A stretch of DNA of 64,000 nt, taken from the NCBI GenBank assembly GCA_027451445.1, contig DAIDJG010000474.1, positions 1 through 64,000 of the forward strand, in the 5' to 3' direction. This document shows positions 36,310 through 45,891 of this stretch, in pieces. This DNA comes from Singulisphaera sp. GTDB lineage: Bacteria; Planctomycetota; Planctomycetia; Isosphaerales; Isosphaeraceae. Each line of letters starts with the position of its first letter. The first letter of the stretch is position 1. The translations under genes and the position numbers were made by a program. The notes beneath the pieces are model-generated. The model ran no database searches, was not told the origin of the DNA, and saw only the letters and a list, made by a program, of their open reading frames with translations.

Positions 36310-37979
36310 TCATCGACAAGAACCACCAGGTGCCTACGCCGCGGCAAAAGGTTGGCGAGTCGACCGTGCAGGTGGCCGGATACTACTACTCCAAAATCTT
36401 GCGTCTTGAAGAGTATCTCTGGCGCGAGCATTATATGAAATACAATCTGCGTTTCTATTGGAAGACGCCGGGGCACCCGGGCAGTGATTTTGAAGACTAC
36501 GCACAGTCGTACATACGGGGACTCTCGAACATCGCCTGCTATCAGCTTGATCGAAACAAGTTCGAGCGGGAGCTGAGGAGATTGAATGAAAACGACACGC
36601 GGTTTCGACTCATCACCGGCGTCACGGGCATCGATGTGCAGCTCTCAGAGGACGGGCTGCATAAGGTTGGTTTTGTTGACGACGGTGGGTCCGTGGAAGT
36701 CAGCGCGGAGTGGGTCATTGACACCACGGGGCGTGGGCGATTCCTCGCGAGGCGCATGGGGCTAACCCAACCGAGCCCGATCCGGCATGGCTCATCGATC
36801 GTCTGGGTCGACGGACTCGTAGATATCGAGAAGCTAACTGAAAGTTCGCCGCGACAGATCCGTTTGAACAAGGCACGAACCTCACTTGGGCATCTGCCAT
36901 TCTGGGCGGCTACGAACCACTTCATGGGAGAGGGTTACTGGTTCTGGGTAATTCCGCTGCCGGGGGTCACAAGTCTCGGCCTTGTCTATGATCACCGGAC
37001 CGTTCGCCACGCCGACGTCTGCTCGGCCGACAAGCTCCTCAAATGGGTCTGCGAAACCTTTCCCCTCTTTGCCCGCGACCTCCCTCACCGCAAGATCATC
37101 GACTACACGTGCTATAAAGAATATTCGTATGGCTGCACCCAGACGATTCACCCCAACCGCTGGGCCCTTTCCGGTATGTCGGGCCGTTTCACCGACCCCC
37201 TCTACAGCCCGGGTAGCGACTTCATCGCGCTTCACAATACCATGATCGTCGATGCGATCCTTACGAACGATAACGAATTCCTCGATCGGAAGTGTCGCAT
37301 CTACGAAGCGCTCATGAACTCGCTCTATAGCTCACTCTTGCCTACGTTCTCGACGAGCTACAACGCACTCGGTGACCAGGAGGTGTTCACACTTAAGTAC
37401 ACCTGGGAGCTTTCGGTCTACTTCGCCTTCTTTGTCTTCCCGTTTATCAACGACCTCTCGACCGACCTCGGCTTCGTGCCGTTGTACCTCCGTCGCTTCG
37501 CCCGACTCGGGACCGTCAACCACGGACTTCAGGCGTTCCTCAGCGGCTATTTCCAATGGCGCTCTGCGAGCCCGTGCGTGCGCACAGAGCCGTTGTTTCA
37601 CGACTTCAGCTCGCTCGAGCCCCTGCGCCGCGCCGAGGCCTTGTTCTACAAGGTGGATGTGTCAGCGTCCGAAGCCTTGCGATTGATCGACGAACAGCTC
37701 GATAGTCTTGAAGAACTCGCCCGTTTCATCGTCACTCATGTGCACGTGGCCGTGCTAGACGATCCTGAGCTGCTCTCCAGCCGCACGCTCATCGAGGGGA
37801 TCGATTTTCGGACTCTCGTCTTCGATCCCGAGGCAATGCGCGCGTCGCAGACGCGGTTGCGGGAGGGAATCGGCGGCTGGGATTGGTCGTTCTGCACCCG
37901 GCCGATGGACCATCTCCGCTCCGGGACGCTGCCCCAAGAAACCCGCGCCAAAGCCCTGTCCGAGGCGAGGCCGTGGTGA
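36210..37979 (+). CDS. Flavin-dependent halogenase-like oxidoreductase
   Basis: 589 residues from GTG 36210 (AGGAGG 8 nt upstream). It has an FAD-binding GlyAlaGlyLeuAlaGlyLeuSerLeu, then LysValGlyGluSerThrValGln (the GES segment of halogenases and geranylgeranyl-reductase-like enzymes), and TrpPheTrpValIlePro, which fits the WxWxIP motif of flavin-dependent halogenases. AspProLeuTyrSerProGly follows later. This points to chlorination or bromination, or a related monooxygenation, of the pathway product. The family also includes non-halogenating members. A separate flavin reductase is not seen in the window. Confidence 0.72.
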   Translation: MESHKVDVIILGAGLAGLSLSRQLLLVADKRILVIDKNHQVPTPRQKVGESTVQVAGYYYSKILRLEEYLWREHYMKYNLRFYWKTPGHPGSDFEDYAQSYIRGLSNIACYQLDRNKFERELRRLNENDTRFRLITGVTGIDVQLSEDGLHKVGFVDDGGSVEVSAEWVIDTTGRGRFLARRMGLTQPSPIRHGSSIVWVDGLVDIEKLTESSPRQIRLNKARTSLGHLPFWAATNHFMGEGYWFWVIPLPGVTSLGLVYDHRTVRHADVCSADKLLKWVCETFPLFARDLPHRKIIDYTCYKEYSYGCTQTIHPNRWALSGMSGRFTDPLYSPGSDFIALHNTMIVDAILTNDNEFLDRKCRIYEALMNSLYSSLLPTFSTSYNALGDQEVFTLKYTWELSVYFAFFVFPFINDLSTDLGFVPLYLRRFARLGTVNHGLQAFLSGYFQWRSASPCVRTEPLFHDFSSLEPLRRAEALFYKVDVSASEALRLIDEQLDSLEELARFIVTHVHVAVLDDPELLSSRTLIEGIDFRTLVFDPEAMRASQTRLREGIGGWDWSFCTRPMDHLRSGTLPQETRAKALSEARPW

Positions 37980-39403
37980 CCCGCGAGGCTCTCCACACTC
38001 CCGCACTGGGGAGGGTGTTCGAAACGCCCTACGCTGAGATCTCCGCCGAGGTCGCGGAGCTCGAAGGCGAGGTCCCTCGCGGTCTCCGCGGGACGTACTA
38101 CGTTAACGCGCCAGCTTGTTTCGCGCGGGGCGGTCAGCACTATCGTCACTGGCTTGACGGCGACGGAATGGTTTGCGCCCTCACCCTGGGGTCGACAATC
38201 CACGTCACGAGCCGTTACGTCCGCACACACAAGCGAGTCATTGAAGAGCAGACCGGCGCATTTGTTTTTCGTACCTTCGGCACCGCGTTTCCAGGCGATC
38301 GCCTCCAGCGCGGCATCGCGACCGCGTCGCCGACGAATGTGAGCGTCTACGCCTTCGCGGGTCGGCTCCTCGCGTCGGGCGAACAGGGGCTCCCACACAT
38401 ACTCGACCCCGCTACGCTGGAGACCACCGGGGTCGAGACCTTCAACGACGCGATTAATGAGATCACACCCTTCTCCGCCCACGCGAAGTCGGACTCTCGT
38501 ACGGGGGAATTGGTGAACTTCGGTATCTCGTACTCCTCGCGCGCGCCTCGTCTCCACTACTTTCGCTTCGAATCAAACAGGAGCCTGGCCGTCCGTGCGA
38601 TTGCCCCTCTCGACGCCCCCTACAGTGTTCACGACTTCGCATTAAGCGATCGGTACGCCGTCATACACTTGGGCCCTTATTTCCTCGACGTCGAGCGGCT
38701 CCTCCATGCGGGCACGACGACGATCGATGCCCTTGAGTGGATGCCGGAGATGGGAAGCCGTCTCATGGTTCTCTCACGCGATGACGGTCGGGTGCTCGCG
38801 AAACCCCAGGTCCGTTGTGGCTACGCTCTCCATGCCATCCGCGCATTCGAGCAGGACGACCGCCTCTTCGTGGATCTGATCGAGTATGAATCACCGTTGT
38901 ATCCCTCCTACCAGCCTCTTTCCCGACTCTACGACAATGTGCCGGCCGGACTCCCTGTTCGGTATGTTCTCGACACCCGGACCTGGGAGGTTGAGGGCCG
39001 GTATCCGGTCCCATACCACAGCGCTCCGGACTTTCCAGCGACCAATCCGGCCGACGTAAAGGGCGACGTCTGGCTCCTCGGGATGTCTGCCGCCGGAGAA
39101 CACAAGCCGAAATTTTTCGACCGACTCGCACGAGTCGGGTGGGATGACGCGCCAGGCGTCGATGAGTACGAACCACCGGACGGGCGATATCTGTCCGGGG
39201 AACCCGCGGTCGTGCCCGATGGCTCGGGCGAAGGGGCCTGGGTCGTTTGCCGGGAATTCGATGACGAGACCCTCGCAAGCTGGTTCATCATTCTCGACGC
39301 CTACAACCTTAGCCAAGGCCCCAAGGCCAGACTTTCCCTGGAGCAGCCGCTGCCGCCGGGCTTTCATTCGTGCTTCCTGCCAACTACCGACAACCTGCGC
39401 TAG
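37976..39403 (+). CDS. Carotenoid cleavage oxygenase family protein
   Basis: About 475 residues from GTG 37976 (GTGA overlap with the halogenase-like gene). RPE65/carotenoid-oxygenase features: ValProArgGlyLeuArgGlyThrTyrTyrValAsnAlaPro, HisTrpLeuAspGlyAspGlyMet, SerAlaHisAlaLysSerAsp with ThrGlyGluLeuValAsnPheGly, ValHisAspPheAlaLeuSer, and a final GlyPheHisSerCysPheLeuPro. Iron-binding His are available in these motifs. It would cleave or isomerise a polyene double bond, consistent with the carotenoid-type flavoprotein earlier in the run. Confidence 0.82.
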   Translation: MTREALHTPALGRVFETPYAEISAEVAELEGEVPRGLRGTYYVNAPACFARGGQHYRHWLDGDGMVCALTLGSTIHVTSRYVRTHKRVIEEQTGAFVFRTFGTAFPGDRLQRGIATASPTNVSVYAFAGRLLASGEQGLPHILDPATLETTGVETFNDAINEITPFSAHAKSDSRTGELVNFGISYSSRAPRLHYFRFESNRSLAVRAIAPLDAPYSVHDFALSDRYAVIHLGPYFLDVERLLHAGTTTIDALEWMPEMGSRLMVLSRDDGRVLAKPQVRCGYALHAIRAFEQDDRLFVDLIEYESPLYPSYQPLSRLYDNVPAGLPVRYVLDTRTWEVEGRYPVPYHSAPDFPATNPADVKGDVWLLGMSAAGEHKPKFFDRLARVGWDDAPGVDEYEPPDGRYLSGEPAVVPDGSGEGAWVVCREFDDETLASWFIILDAYNLSQGPKARLSLEQPLPPGFHSCFLPTTDNLR

Positions 39404-39458
39404 GGACCGGCCAGCTCCGACGCGGAGGTTGCGAGTCGAATTCGCGTACAACGATGGG

Positions 39459-40796
39459 ATGAATCCGATGACGCATCACGAATCGGCAGCGTTCCTCGTC
39501 ACGCTGGGTGTGTTGCTCCTGGCGGCACGCTTACTGGGAGCTTTGGCCAGGCGCTTCGGCCAGCCATCGGTTCTCGGCGAGCTGGCGGCAGGTGTCCTGC
39601 TCGGCCCAACCGTAGTCGGTCGACTTCATGGTGGCGCAGTCGCGTGGCTGTTCCCGATGGTCGGTCCGAGAGCCGTTGCGTTTGACGGTTTGGCGAAACT
39701 GGCAATTGTGCTTTTTCTGCTCTGCGCAGGTCTCGAAGTCGACCTGTCCTTACTACGCCGACAGGGCCGCGCCGCGGTGATGGTGAGTCTGGCCGGACTT
39801 CTGATACCCTTCTCCGCCGGATTTGCTACGGCGTGGGGTTGGCCTCAACTGATTGGCACTGGGGCGGATGAGCCCGTGCTCGTCTTGTCGATGTTCCTGG
39901 GCACAGCCCTCGCGATCACCGCACTGCCGGTGATTGTCAAGATTCTGAAGGATCTCGACCTCTTTCGTACGGATTTTGGGATGCTCATCGTGGCAAGTGC
40001 CGTGGTGGACGACTTGGTCGGGTGGATATGTTTCGCCGTCGTTCTGGGCATGGCGGGTGATCGAGCCCCGGGAGTGGAGTTCGTATTAACGTGTGTTTCA
40101 ACCTTCGTTTTCGCGGGCCTCGTTCTCAGTGTCGGGCGCCGGTGGATCGACCGGGCGCTCAACACGTGCAGCAAGGGCGACCATGGTCCGGGCGTGGGCC
40201 TTGGAATCGTTCTCGTCCTCGGGCTCGCCGGCGCGGCGTTTACGGAGTGGACCGGGACCCACGCCAACTTCGGAGCATTCTTGATCGGAGTCGCCGTTGG
40301 GGATTCGCGGAACCTGCAACAAAGGGTGATCCGAAGCCTCGACGATATCGTGTCTGGATTTTTCGCTCCGCTCTTCTTCGCGAGCGTCGGCCTGAAGGTT
40401 GACTTCCTTGCCAACTTTCATGGTCCGCTCGTGTTGCTTGTGCTTTCGATCGCCACGGCTTCGAAACTGTTTGGGTGCTGGGTCGGTGCGCGCGCCGCCG
40501 GTATCCCAGACCGGCAGGCGTGCGCCATCGGGTGCGGAATGAACGCCAGGGGAGCTATGGAGATCGTGCTCGCGACGATCGCCTTACAATACAAGGTCAT
40601 TGGCGAACCCTTGTTCGTCGCCATCGTCTTGATGGCACTCGTCACGTCGGCGGCAAGCGGCGCGCTGATCCGCATGATTCTGGGATCAGTGCATGGAGAA
40701 CACATGGCGGCCACCGGCGCCGCCGGGGCATTTCCTCCTGAGCGTTCCAGCAACGGCGCCGGCTGGCAGAGCGCGCTGGTTCAACGCGAAATATAG
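39459..40796 (+). CDS. CPA2-type cation:proton antiporter
   Basis: 445 residues (ATG 39459; 39468 is also possible). A polytopic membrane protein with about 12-13 hydrophobic helices. Typical Na+/H+ exchanger features are GlyGluLeuAlaAlaGlyValLeuLeuGlyPro, LeuPheLeuLeuCysAlaGlyLeuGluValAsp, SerAlaValValAspAspLeuValGly (ion-binding Asp pair), and AsnAlaArgGlyAlaMetGluIleVal. No RCK domain is attached. It is the last gene of the long plus-strand run and could support self-resistance or membrane energetics, which is not shown by sequence. Confidence 0.85.
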   Translation: MNPMTHHESAAFLVTLGVLLLAARLLGALARRFGQPSVLGELAAGVLLGPTVVGRLHGGAVAWLFPMVGPRAVAFDGLAKLAIVLFLLCAGLEVDLSLLRRQGRAAVMVSLAGLLIPFSAGFATAWGWPQLIGTGADEPVLVLSMFLGTALAITALPVIVKILKDLDLFRTDFGMLIVASAVVDDLVGWICFAVVLGMAGDRAPGVEFVLTCVSTFVFAGLVLSVGRRWIDRALNTCSKGDHGPGVGLGIVLVLGLAGAAFTEWTGTHANFGAFLIGVAVGDSRNLQQRVIRSLDDIVSGFFAPLFFASVGLKVDFLANFHGPLVLLVLSIATASKLFGCWVGARAAGIPDRQACAIGCGMNARGAMEIVLATIALQYKVIGEPLFVAIVLMALVTSAASGALIRMILGSVHGEHMAATGAAGAFPPERSSNGAGWQSALVQREI

Positions 40797-41343
40797 CCGG
40801 TGGCCAAGATATTAGATGAAAGTCAATATACTATCTCAGTCTTTGTGCCGGCTTGCCGCTGAAAGTAAGACCACTAATTCTGCGCGAAGGTTATTTAGGT
40901 CCGCGCCGCTTGTCGTGGTCTGCGCGAAACGAGTCGGCGCGTCCGATAGGGAAGAGGGAAGCGACTTGCGGAGCCTTCTTTTTGGCCACCAAGCTACTTC
41001 TGATAATAAATCTCATGTTTCTTGATGGGTTTTAAGCGCGAACCGACATCGTGCCACCCTGGATGACCGCTACAGTTCGCCCATCTTACGACTTACGAAC
41101 ATAAGATTTATTATCGGACGTAGATTGTGCCGGCACCCGACTCCCTCTTCGTCAGCTTCCAGACGGACTCCTGGGCGCGGCTTTCGCCCGGCTTCTCGCG
41201 ACCTACTTACGGCGGGGCCGACACGTGGCGGTGAGTCCACCGCGCAAACCGTAATGGTGGAAGCGAGAGCTCAAAAAGTTTCGCGCCCGCCCGTTAAGAG
41301 AAATCCCCTCGCTTCGCCCGTGCCTTGATGCTATACCACCGGT
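40797..41343. other. 547-bp gap with dif-like site C
   Basis: No gene is supported. The composition is more AT-rich than the flanks. The interval holds the dif-like site at 41096-41122 and marks the boundary between the biosynthetic run and the accessory region. Confidence 0.5.
41096..41122 (+). other. Xer/dif-like recombination site, copy C
   Basis: CGAACATAA, a 6-base spacer, TTATCGGACGTA: the same arms and orientation as copies A and B, here with the canonical 6-bp spacer of chromosomal dif. It lies about 220 bp upstream of the DUF1016 gene. Confidence 0.45.
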
Positions 41344-42462
41344 ATGGCCAAGAAACGCAGTCCTCCCAAAAAGTCGTCACGCATGACGGCGGCGAGCCGG
41401 TCCGACATTCCCAACACCATGCCCGTCGAGTCACGGCTCGATACCCTCTACCGCCAAGTCAGTGACATCCTCAACGCAGCGCGGGACCGAGCTTGGCAAT
41501 CGGTCAATGCGGCGATGATCCGCGCGTATTGGAACGTCGGCCGCGTTATCGTCGAGGAAGAGCAAGCAGGCCGTGAACGGGCTGACTACGGCAAGCGTGT
41601 CATCGGGGACCTTGCCGAACGTCTCCGTAAGGAATTTGGCAAGGGCTTCGACCGCTCGAATCTTTTCCACATGCGGGCTTTCTTCCTGGCCTACCCAAAA
41701 GTCGACGCAGTGCGTCGACAATTATCCTGGACCCACTACCGCCTCCTGCTCCGGGTCGACAGCCCCAAGGCGCGAGCTTTCTACGAGGCTGAAGCGGTCA
41801 ACGCTCGATGGTCGACTCGCGAACTGGAACGCCAGATCAACTCGCTCTTGTTCGAGCGCCTGGCCCTGAGCCGTGACGAGGCCGGCACGCTTGTGCTGGC
41901 TCGTAAAGGTCAAGAGATCACTCAGCCTGCCGACCTCGTGAAAGACCCGTTCGTGCTCGAATTCACCGGACTCCGGCAAGAAGTGCGGTTCCGCGAGACC
42001 GACTTGGAAGACGCCCTGATTGCGAAGCTCCAACACTTCTTACTCGAGCTTGGCAAAGGATTCGCCTTCATGGGTCGCCAGCAGCGGATCACGCTCGATG
42101 GGGAGCATTTTTTCATCGACTTGGTGTTCTACAACCGCCTCACTCGCTCCTTCATCCTGATCGACCTTAAGGTGGGTAAACTGACACACCAGGATCTCGG
42201 ACAGATGCAAATGTACGTAAACTACTACCAGCGCGAGCTGACCGCCCGTGACGAGAATCCACCGATAGGGATCGTGCTCTGCACGGACAAGAGTGAGGCC
42301 GTGGTCCGGTACACTTTACCCGAGGGGAACACACAGATCTTCGCGTCACGATACAAGCTGCATCTGCCAACGGAAGCGGAACTCGCAGCAGAACTCCAGC
42401 GGGAGCGACACGAGATCGAGCTAACGCGCAGCCTTTCGCTCGAGGACAGTGATTCCGAGTGA
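41344..42462 (+). CDS. DUF1016 (YhcG-type) PD-(D/E)XK nuclease family protein
   Basis: 372 residues. The N-terminal DUF1016 helical domain is recognisable (AlaAlaMetIleArgAlaTyrTrpAsnValGlyArgValIleValGluGluGlu, TyrGlyLysArgValIleGlyAspLeu, SerTrpThrHisTyrArgLeuLeuLeu). The C-terminal nuclease-fold domain has PheIleAspLeuValPheTyrAsnArg followed by IleAspLeuLysValGlyLys, the D-x(n)-(D)xK core. Such proteins are scattered in accessory regions beside restriction systems and transposons. It lies next to dif-like site C. The N-terminus is Lys/Arg-rich. Confidence 0.85.
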   Translation: MAKKRSPPKKSSRMTAASRSDIPNTMPVESRLDTLYRQVSDILNAARDRAWQSVNAAMIRAYWNVGRVIVEEEQAGRERADYGKRVIGDLAERLRKEFGKGFDRSNLFHMRAFFLAYPKVDAVRRQLSWTHYRLLLRVDSPKARAFYEAEAVNARWSTRELERQINSLLFERLALSRDEAGTLVLARKGQEITQPADLVKDPFVLEFTGLRQEVRFRETDLEDALIAKLQHFLLELGKGFAFMGRQQRITLDGEHFFIDLVFYNRLTRSFILIDLKVGKLTHQDLGQMQMYVNYYQRELTARDENPPIGIVLCTDKSEAVVRYTLPEGNTQIFASRYKLHLPTEAELAAELQRERHEIELTRSLSLEDSDSE

Positions 42463-42574
42463 TCCGATGCTCCGAATGTTGACACCAATGCCCGCTCATA
42501 AATGTTACGTTCAGATGTCTTAAAATGGCTATCCTGTAACGATTGTATGGGAGACACTGCCTGAGCGGAACGCG

Positions 42575-43045
42575 TTAGCCGGACCGCTGGAGCTTCCGTA
42601 GGAGCTGGATCTCACCGCAGTGGCAGGCCTCGTCGTGAAAGCCATGCACGATGGCCGAGCGAACGGACCGGGCGGGGTTGTCTGTCAAGGTGCTCGCGAG
42701 CCGTTCCTCGGTCGCCCGGCCAACCGCGTGGCGCAGCCTGTCGCGCTGCGCGACGAGTCGCGCGATCACCGCGGACAATGGCGGCCAACCGTCGGCAGAG
42801 ACGTTTGCCGGACGGCTCTGCCAACTGAACATCTCGAACCAGCCGTCGGGGACTTGAGTCGCCTCGCCCAGCGTTCTCAGCGCCAACCATTCGGCGAGGA
42901 TGTAGCTGTGGCCGGCGTGCCAGAGAATCGAGTTTTGCAGTCCGGGAGGCGCCCAACGGGCCTCTGCTTCGCTGACGTCCTGCAGCATGCGCAAGGTCTT
43001 ACCGCGAACCTCGTCGAGCAGCACAAGCAGCGAATTATCCGGCAT
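42575..43045 (-). CDS. DinB-like protein
   Basis: 156 residues, a DinB/YfiT-type four-helix bundle. Metal-ligand histidines are visible in IleLeuTrpHisAlaGlyHis and HisGlyPheHisAspGluAlaCysHisCysGlyGluIle. Family members are metal-dependent and include bacillithiol transferases and stress proteins; no specific substrate can be assigned. It is a single gene facing the DUF1016 gene. Confidence 0.72.
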   Translation of the reverse strand: MPDNSLLVLLDEVRGKTLRMLQDVSEAEARWAPPGLQNSILWHAGHSYILAEWLALRTLGEATQVPDGWFEMFSWQSRPANVSADGWPPLSAVIARLVAQRDRLRHAVGRATEERLASTLTDNPARSVRSAIVHGFHDEACHCGEIQLLRKLQRSG

Positions 43046-43180
43046 GGTGTGCTCCCATTCTTCTCAAGATTACGTGCTGGTCGTTCCAAACCGCGAGTAG
43101 TTGCACGGGGTCGAAGTCCCACGTCGATAGCCGGTTTGCAAGTGTCTGTAAAAGCTTATTGCCGTTATGAAAAAGGCTGA

Positions 43181-45014
43181 TCTCAATAACCCGGTGGTGT
43201 GCAATGCGCGCAGGTGGGTGGCTCGCGGCGGCCGCAAGCGGTCGTTGGGAAGGAGGACTTCACTCGTCTGGTGAGGTTATGGGTTGGCGAGTTCAGCGGC
43301 CTTTCGTCGGATCAAGTCGGCCAGCGGAGGGATTTCGTGGAGGCCCTGTATGCGATCCTGAAGGTAACGCCAGAAGGTAATGCCAAGCTTCCGGCAGGTG
43401 GTCTTTAGGCTGAGGAAGGTATCCCGGCAGCGGCGGCCCGCGTCACTCCGCGTCCCCGCGCTGATCTTCCGCTTCTTCACGTACTGCCGGATATCGTTCT
43501 CCGACAGATTGTTGTGCAGCGGGATTTCCGGGTGGTCGAGAACCAAGAGCAACTCTGACTTCTTGCCGTGAATCTTTCGCAACACCTCGTTCAGTTCCGG
43601 CCAGCGCGTTTCCTTCAGGAACAGGTGATCGAATCCGGCTTCGAGGCTTGCCCGATGCGCGGGTGTCGGCGATTCACGATAGGCCTTCAGTTGCTGGTAG
43701 TAGTCCCAGATCGCATCCCGCGCCGCTTCGTGTGCGGCACGCTGGTCGTCGGTGAGCGGGATCAGTTGCGCGACATGCCGCTCCATATGCACCCAGCACA
43801 AGGCGTGCAGGAACGCGAGTAGCTTGAACTGGGCGGCATCGTCGCTGACGAACACCAGATCGTTGTACAGATCGAGCGCGAGCAAGTTGGCCCACAAGGC
43901 GCCTTCGGTCAGCAGCCGCCGGTGTTCCGCCGAGCCGATCTCCCAGGCATCGAGTTGTGCTTCCCAAGACGTGTCGTCTTCGTAGAAGCAGCCCGTGTCG
44001 GCGCGCAGTCGCGCGACGAGCTTTTTGGGGAGATCGAAACATTCGAGGTAGAACAAGGCGTCGTCATTGAAGAGGTAGCCTTGATGAGGCGTGATCAGAA
44101 TCTTCAGGAAGTTCACCCGGCTCTTGGTGTCGGTCGTGAAGAACGAGGCGAACAAGTCGTTGCCGATGTGCAGCGTGTGCCCGCTTTTCCCCCGGTGCCT
44201 GGCGGAGGTGTCGTCGGTTTGCAGGTACGCGGAGACCTCGCGGGCGGCCGGCAGCAGACTGTCTTTCTCCTGAAAGAACGCCCCATGTCCTTCGGTCAGC
44301 AAGCGATTGATCTGGCCGGCCGAGATGTCCACACCCACTTCCAGCAGTTCCTCGTGCAGTAACGGCTGGGTGACGTGGTTGTGAAAATGCTGGTAGAGCA
44401 CATATTGCCTGAGCGTCGGACCGAAATGCGACGTGACGTCCAGCGGCAAGGGAGCGGTGACGACCGTTCCGTCCGGCAGTTGGTAGCGGGCTCGGCGATA
44501 CCGCGTGTTGTACGGCTCGAAGCGCAAATCCTGGACGGTGAAATCCTGATAGCCGAGGAACCAGGCACCATCGGGCAGGTCGTCGAGCGGCAACGGCTTG
44601 GTCTCATGGATCGTCAGTTCTGGTGTCTTGGAGCGTTTGGCGGAGCCGGGCCGTTTTCCGTCGGGTGTGTTCGATTTCTTCTTCTCAACGGACGCCGATG
44701 GCGGGCCGCTGGGGTCGTTCAGCGGGCTGGGTCCTGGCTTGCGTTTCGGAAGATCTGGCAATCCCTTCAGCCGCCGGACTTCGTCTTCAAGGCGGTCGAT
44801 TCGCAATTGCTGTTGCTCGACCGTCGCCCGTAGTTGCGCGTTTGCGGCCTCCAGTTGATCAATCACGCGCAGCAGCGCGTCAACCAGCGGAGTCCGTTCC
44901 TCCGACCGAATCTCGACACCGCAAACAGTCTGCGTATCAGGCTTCCGTTCCATGCCCAAAAGGAAGCATCACGCGCGGTTTTCGTAAAGAGCAAGTTCCA
45001 CCGGGTTATTGAGA
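43181..45014 (-). mobile_element. IS66-family element (single-ORF type)
   Basis: An 1834-bp element bounded by perfect 17-bp inverted repeats TCTCAATAACCCGGTGG (43181-43197 and complement 44998-45014). It encodes only the TnpC-type transposase, as in the ISBst12-like branch of IS66, without tnpA/tnpB. No 8-bp target duplication is evident. Its right end supplies the stop codon of the truncated DUF4419 gene. Confidence 0.85.
43277..44959 (-). CDS. IS66-family transposase (TnpC-like)
   Basis: 560 residues. An N-terminal Leu/Gln-rich coiled coil (~25-65), a Lys/Pro/Ser-rich linker, then the catalytic region: GlnThrAspAspThrSerAlaArgHis, ValSerAspAspAlaAlaGlnPheLys, CysTrpValHisMetGluArgHis, and the C-terminal IleProLeuHisAsnAsnLeuSerGluAsnAspIleArg with the catalytic Glu. 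The frame is intact, so the element may be active. Confidence 0.88.
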   Translation of the reverse strand: MGMERKPDTQTVCGVEIRSEERTPLVDALLRVIDQLEAANAQLRATVEQQQLRIDRLEDEVRRLKGLPDLPKRKPGPSPLNDPSGPPSASVEKKKSNTPDGKRPGSAKRSKTPELTIHETKPLPLDDLPDGAWFLGYQDFTVQDLRFEPYNTRYRRARYQLPDGTVVTAPLPLDVTSHFGPTLRQYVLYQHFHNHVTQPLLHEELLEVGVDISAGQINRLLTEGHGAFFQEKDSLLPAAREVSAYLQTDDTSARHRGKSGHTLHIGNDLFASFFTTDTKSRVNFLKILITPHQGYLFNDDALFYLECFDLPKKLVARLRADTGCFYEDDTSWEAQLDAWEIGSAEHRRLLTEGALWANLLALDLYNDLVFVSDDAAQFKLLAFLHALCWVHMERHVAQLIPLTDDQRAAHEAARDAIWDYYQQLKAYRESPTPAHRASLEAGFDHLFLKETRWPELNEVLRKIHGKKSELLLVLDHPEIPLHNNLSENDIRQYVKKRKISAGTRSDAGRRCRDTFLSLKTTCRKLGITFWRYLQDRIQGLHEIPPLADLIRRKAAELANP

Positions 45015-45803
45015 ACTGACCCCCTGGGTGGCTCGGACGAACTGGCGGAGGATTGGCCTCAACACCTCGATCCACGCCCCCAGGCCCCAGTCGGCGAAGG
45101 CTTCCACTCGATAAGCGACGGTCTGCCAGTCCTCCGTCGTTCCCTCGACCGTGATCGTCGGGATGCCACATCTGGTGTGGAGGACACACTGAAAATAGGA
45201 CTGCACGGCGTCGAGCAGAATGATTTCCGTAGTCGACCTCTCCACGGGACCAGTGGTCGAGAAATCGGGAAGGAGGAGATCGAGCGCCGGCCCGACGTGC
45301 TCCCGGATCGTGGTCGAGAACTCGGCAAAGACTTCGGGCCAGGGGTTCTCGGGTGAACCTTTCACGAAGTCATTTCGGATCACATCGATCTGGACACGGC
45401 CCTGGTGGCGCACGAAGCGAGGGCGAAGCTCTTCCGCGTGCGCGTTCAGGTGATTCGCCACCGCCTGGCAGATCATCAGCCAGATGATGTCAGGCGACAA
45501 GACCAGGGGACGGTGGTCCATGAAAGCCAGATGGACGGCGGCGACGACCGGGTGGTATGCGACGTCGGCCACCAGCCGGCCGTGGTAACGGGTGCAGGCT
45601 TCGACGGGCCGGGATGCCGGGGCCTGGGGCAAGGCGAGCGAGCGCCCCCGTTTCGAGAAGCTCTCGATCATCCTGCGGTCCTCCTCCGGCAGGCCGACCG
45701 TCAGCAGCGCCTCGACGGCCTGCTTGTACGCCACCTCGGGAAGAGGTTGGTCTGCCGCCGGGACATCCGAAACCTTGAAGGTTGTCACTGTCGCAGTCTT
45801 CAT
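45006..45803 (-). pseudogene. DUF4419 protein, 3' end truncated by the IS
   Basis: From ATG 45803, 265 codons match the DUF4419 family: AlaPheMetAspHisArgProLeuValLeuSerProAspIleIleTrpLeuMetIleCysGln, HisAlaGluGluLeuArg, and the later ArgCysGlyIleProThrIleThrValGluGlyThrThrGluAspTrp. Family members are longer. The frame stops at TGA 45006-45008 within the IS66 right inverted repeat, so the C-terminus was replaced by IS sequence. The missing part is not found on the other side of the element. The role of DUF4419 is unknown. Confidence 0.7.
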
Positions 45804-45891
45804 GGCTTGCTCCAGTCTTCGGGAATCCACCGGTCATCTCGACTATAGAAAATGGAGACGGAGGCCGGTAGACCCGCCTTGCTGTTCGACT

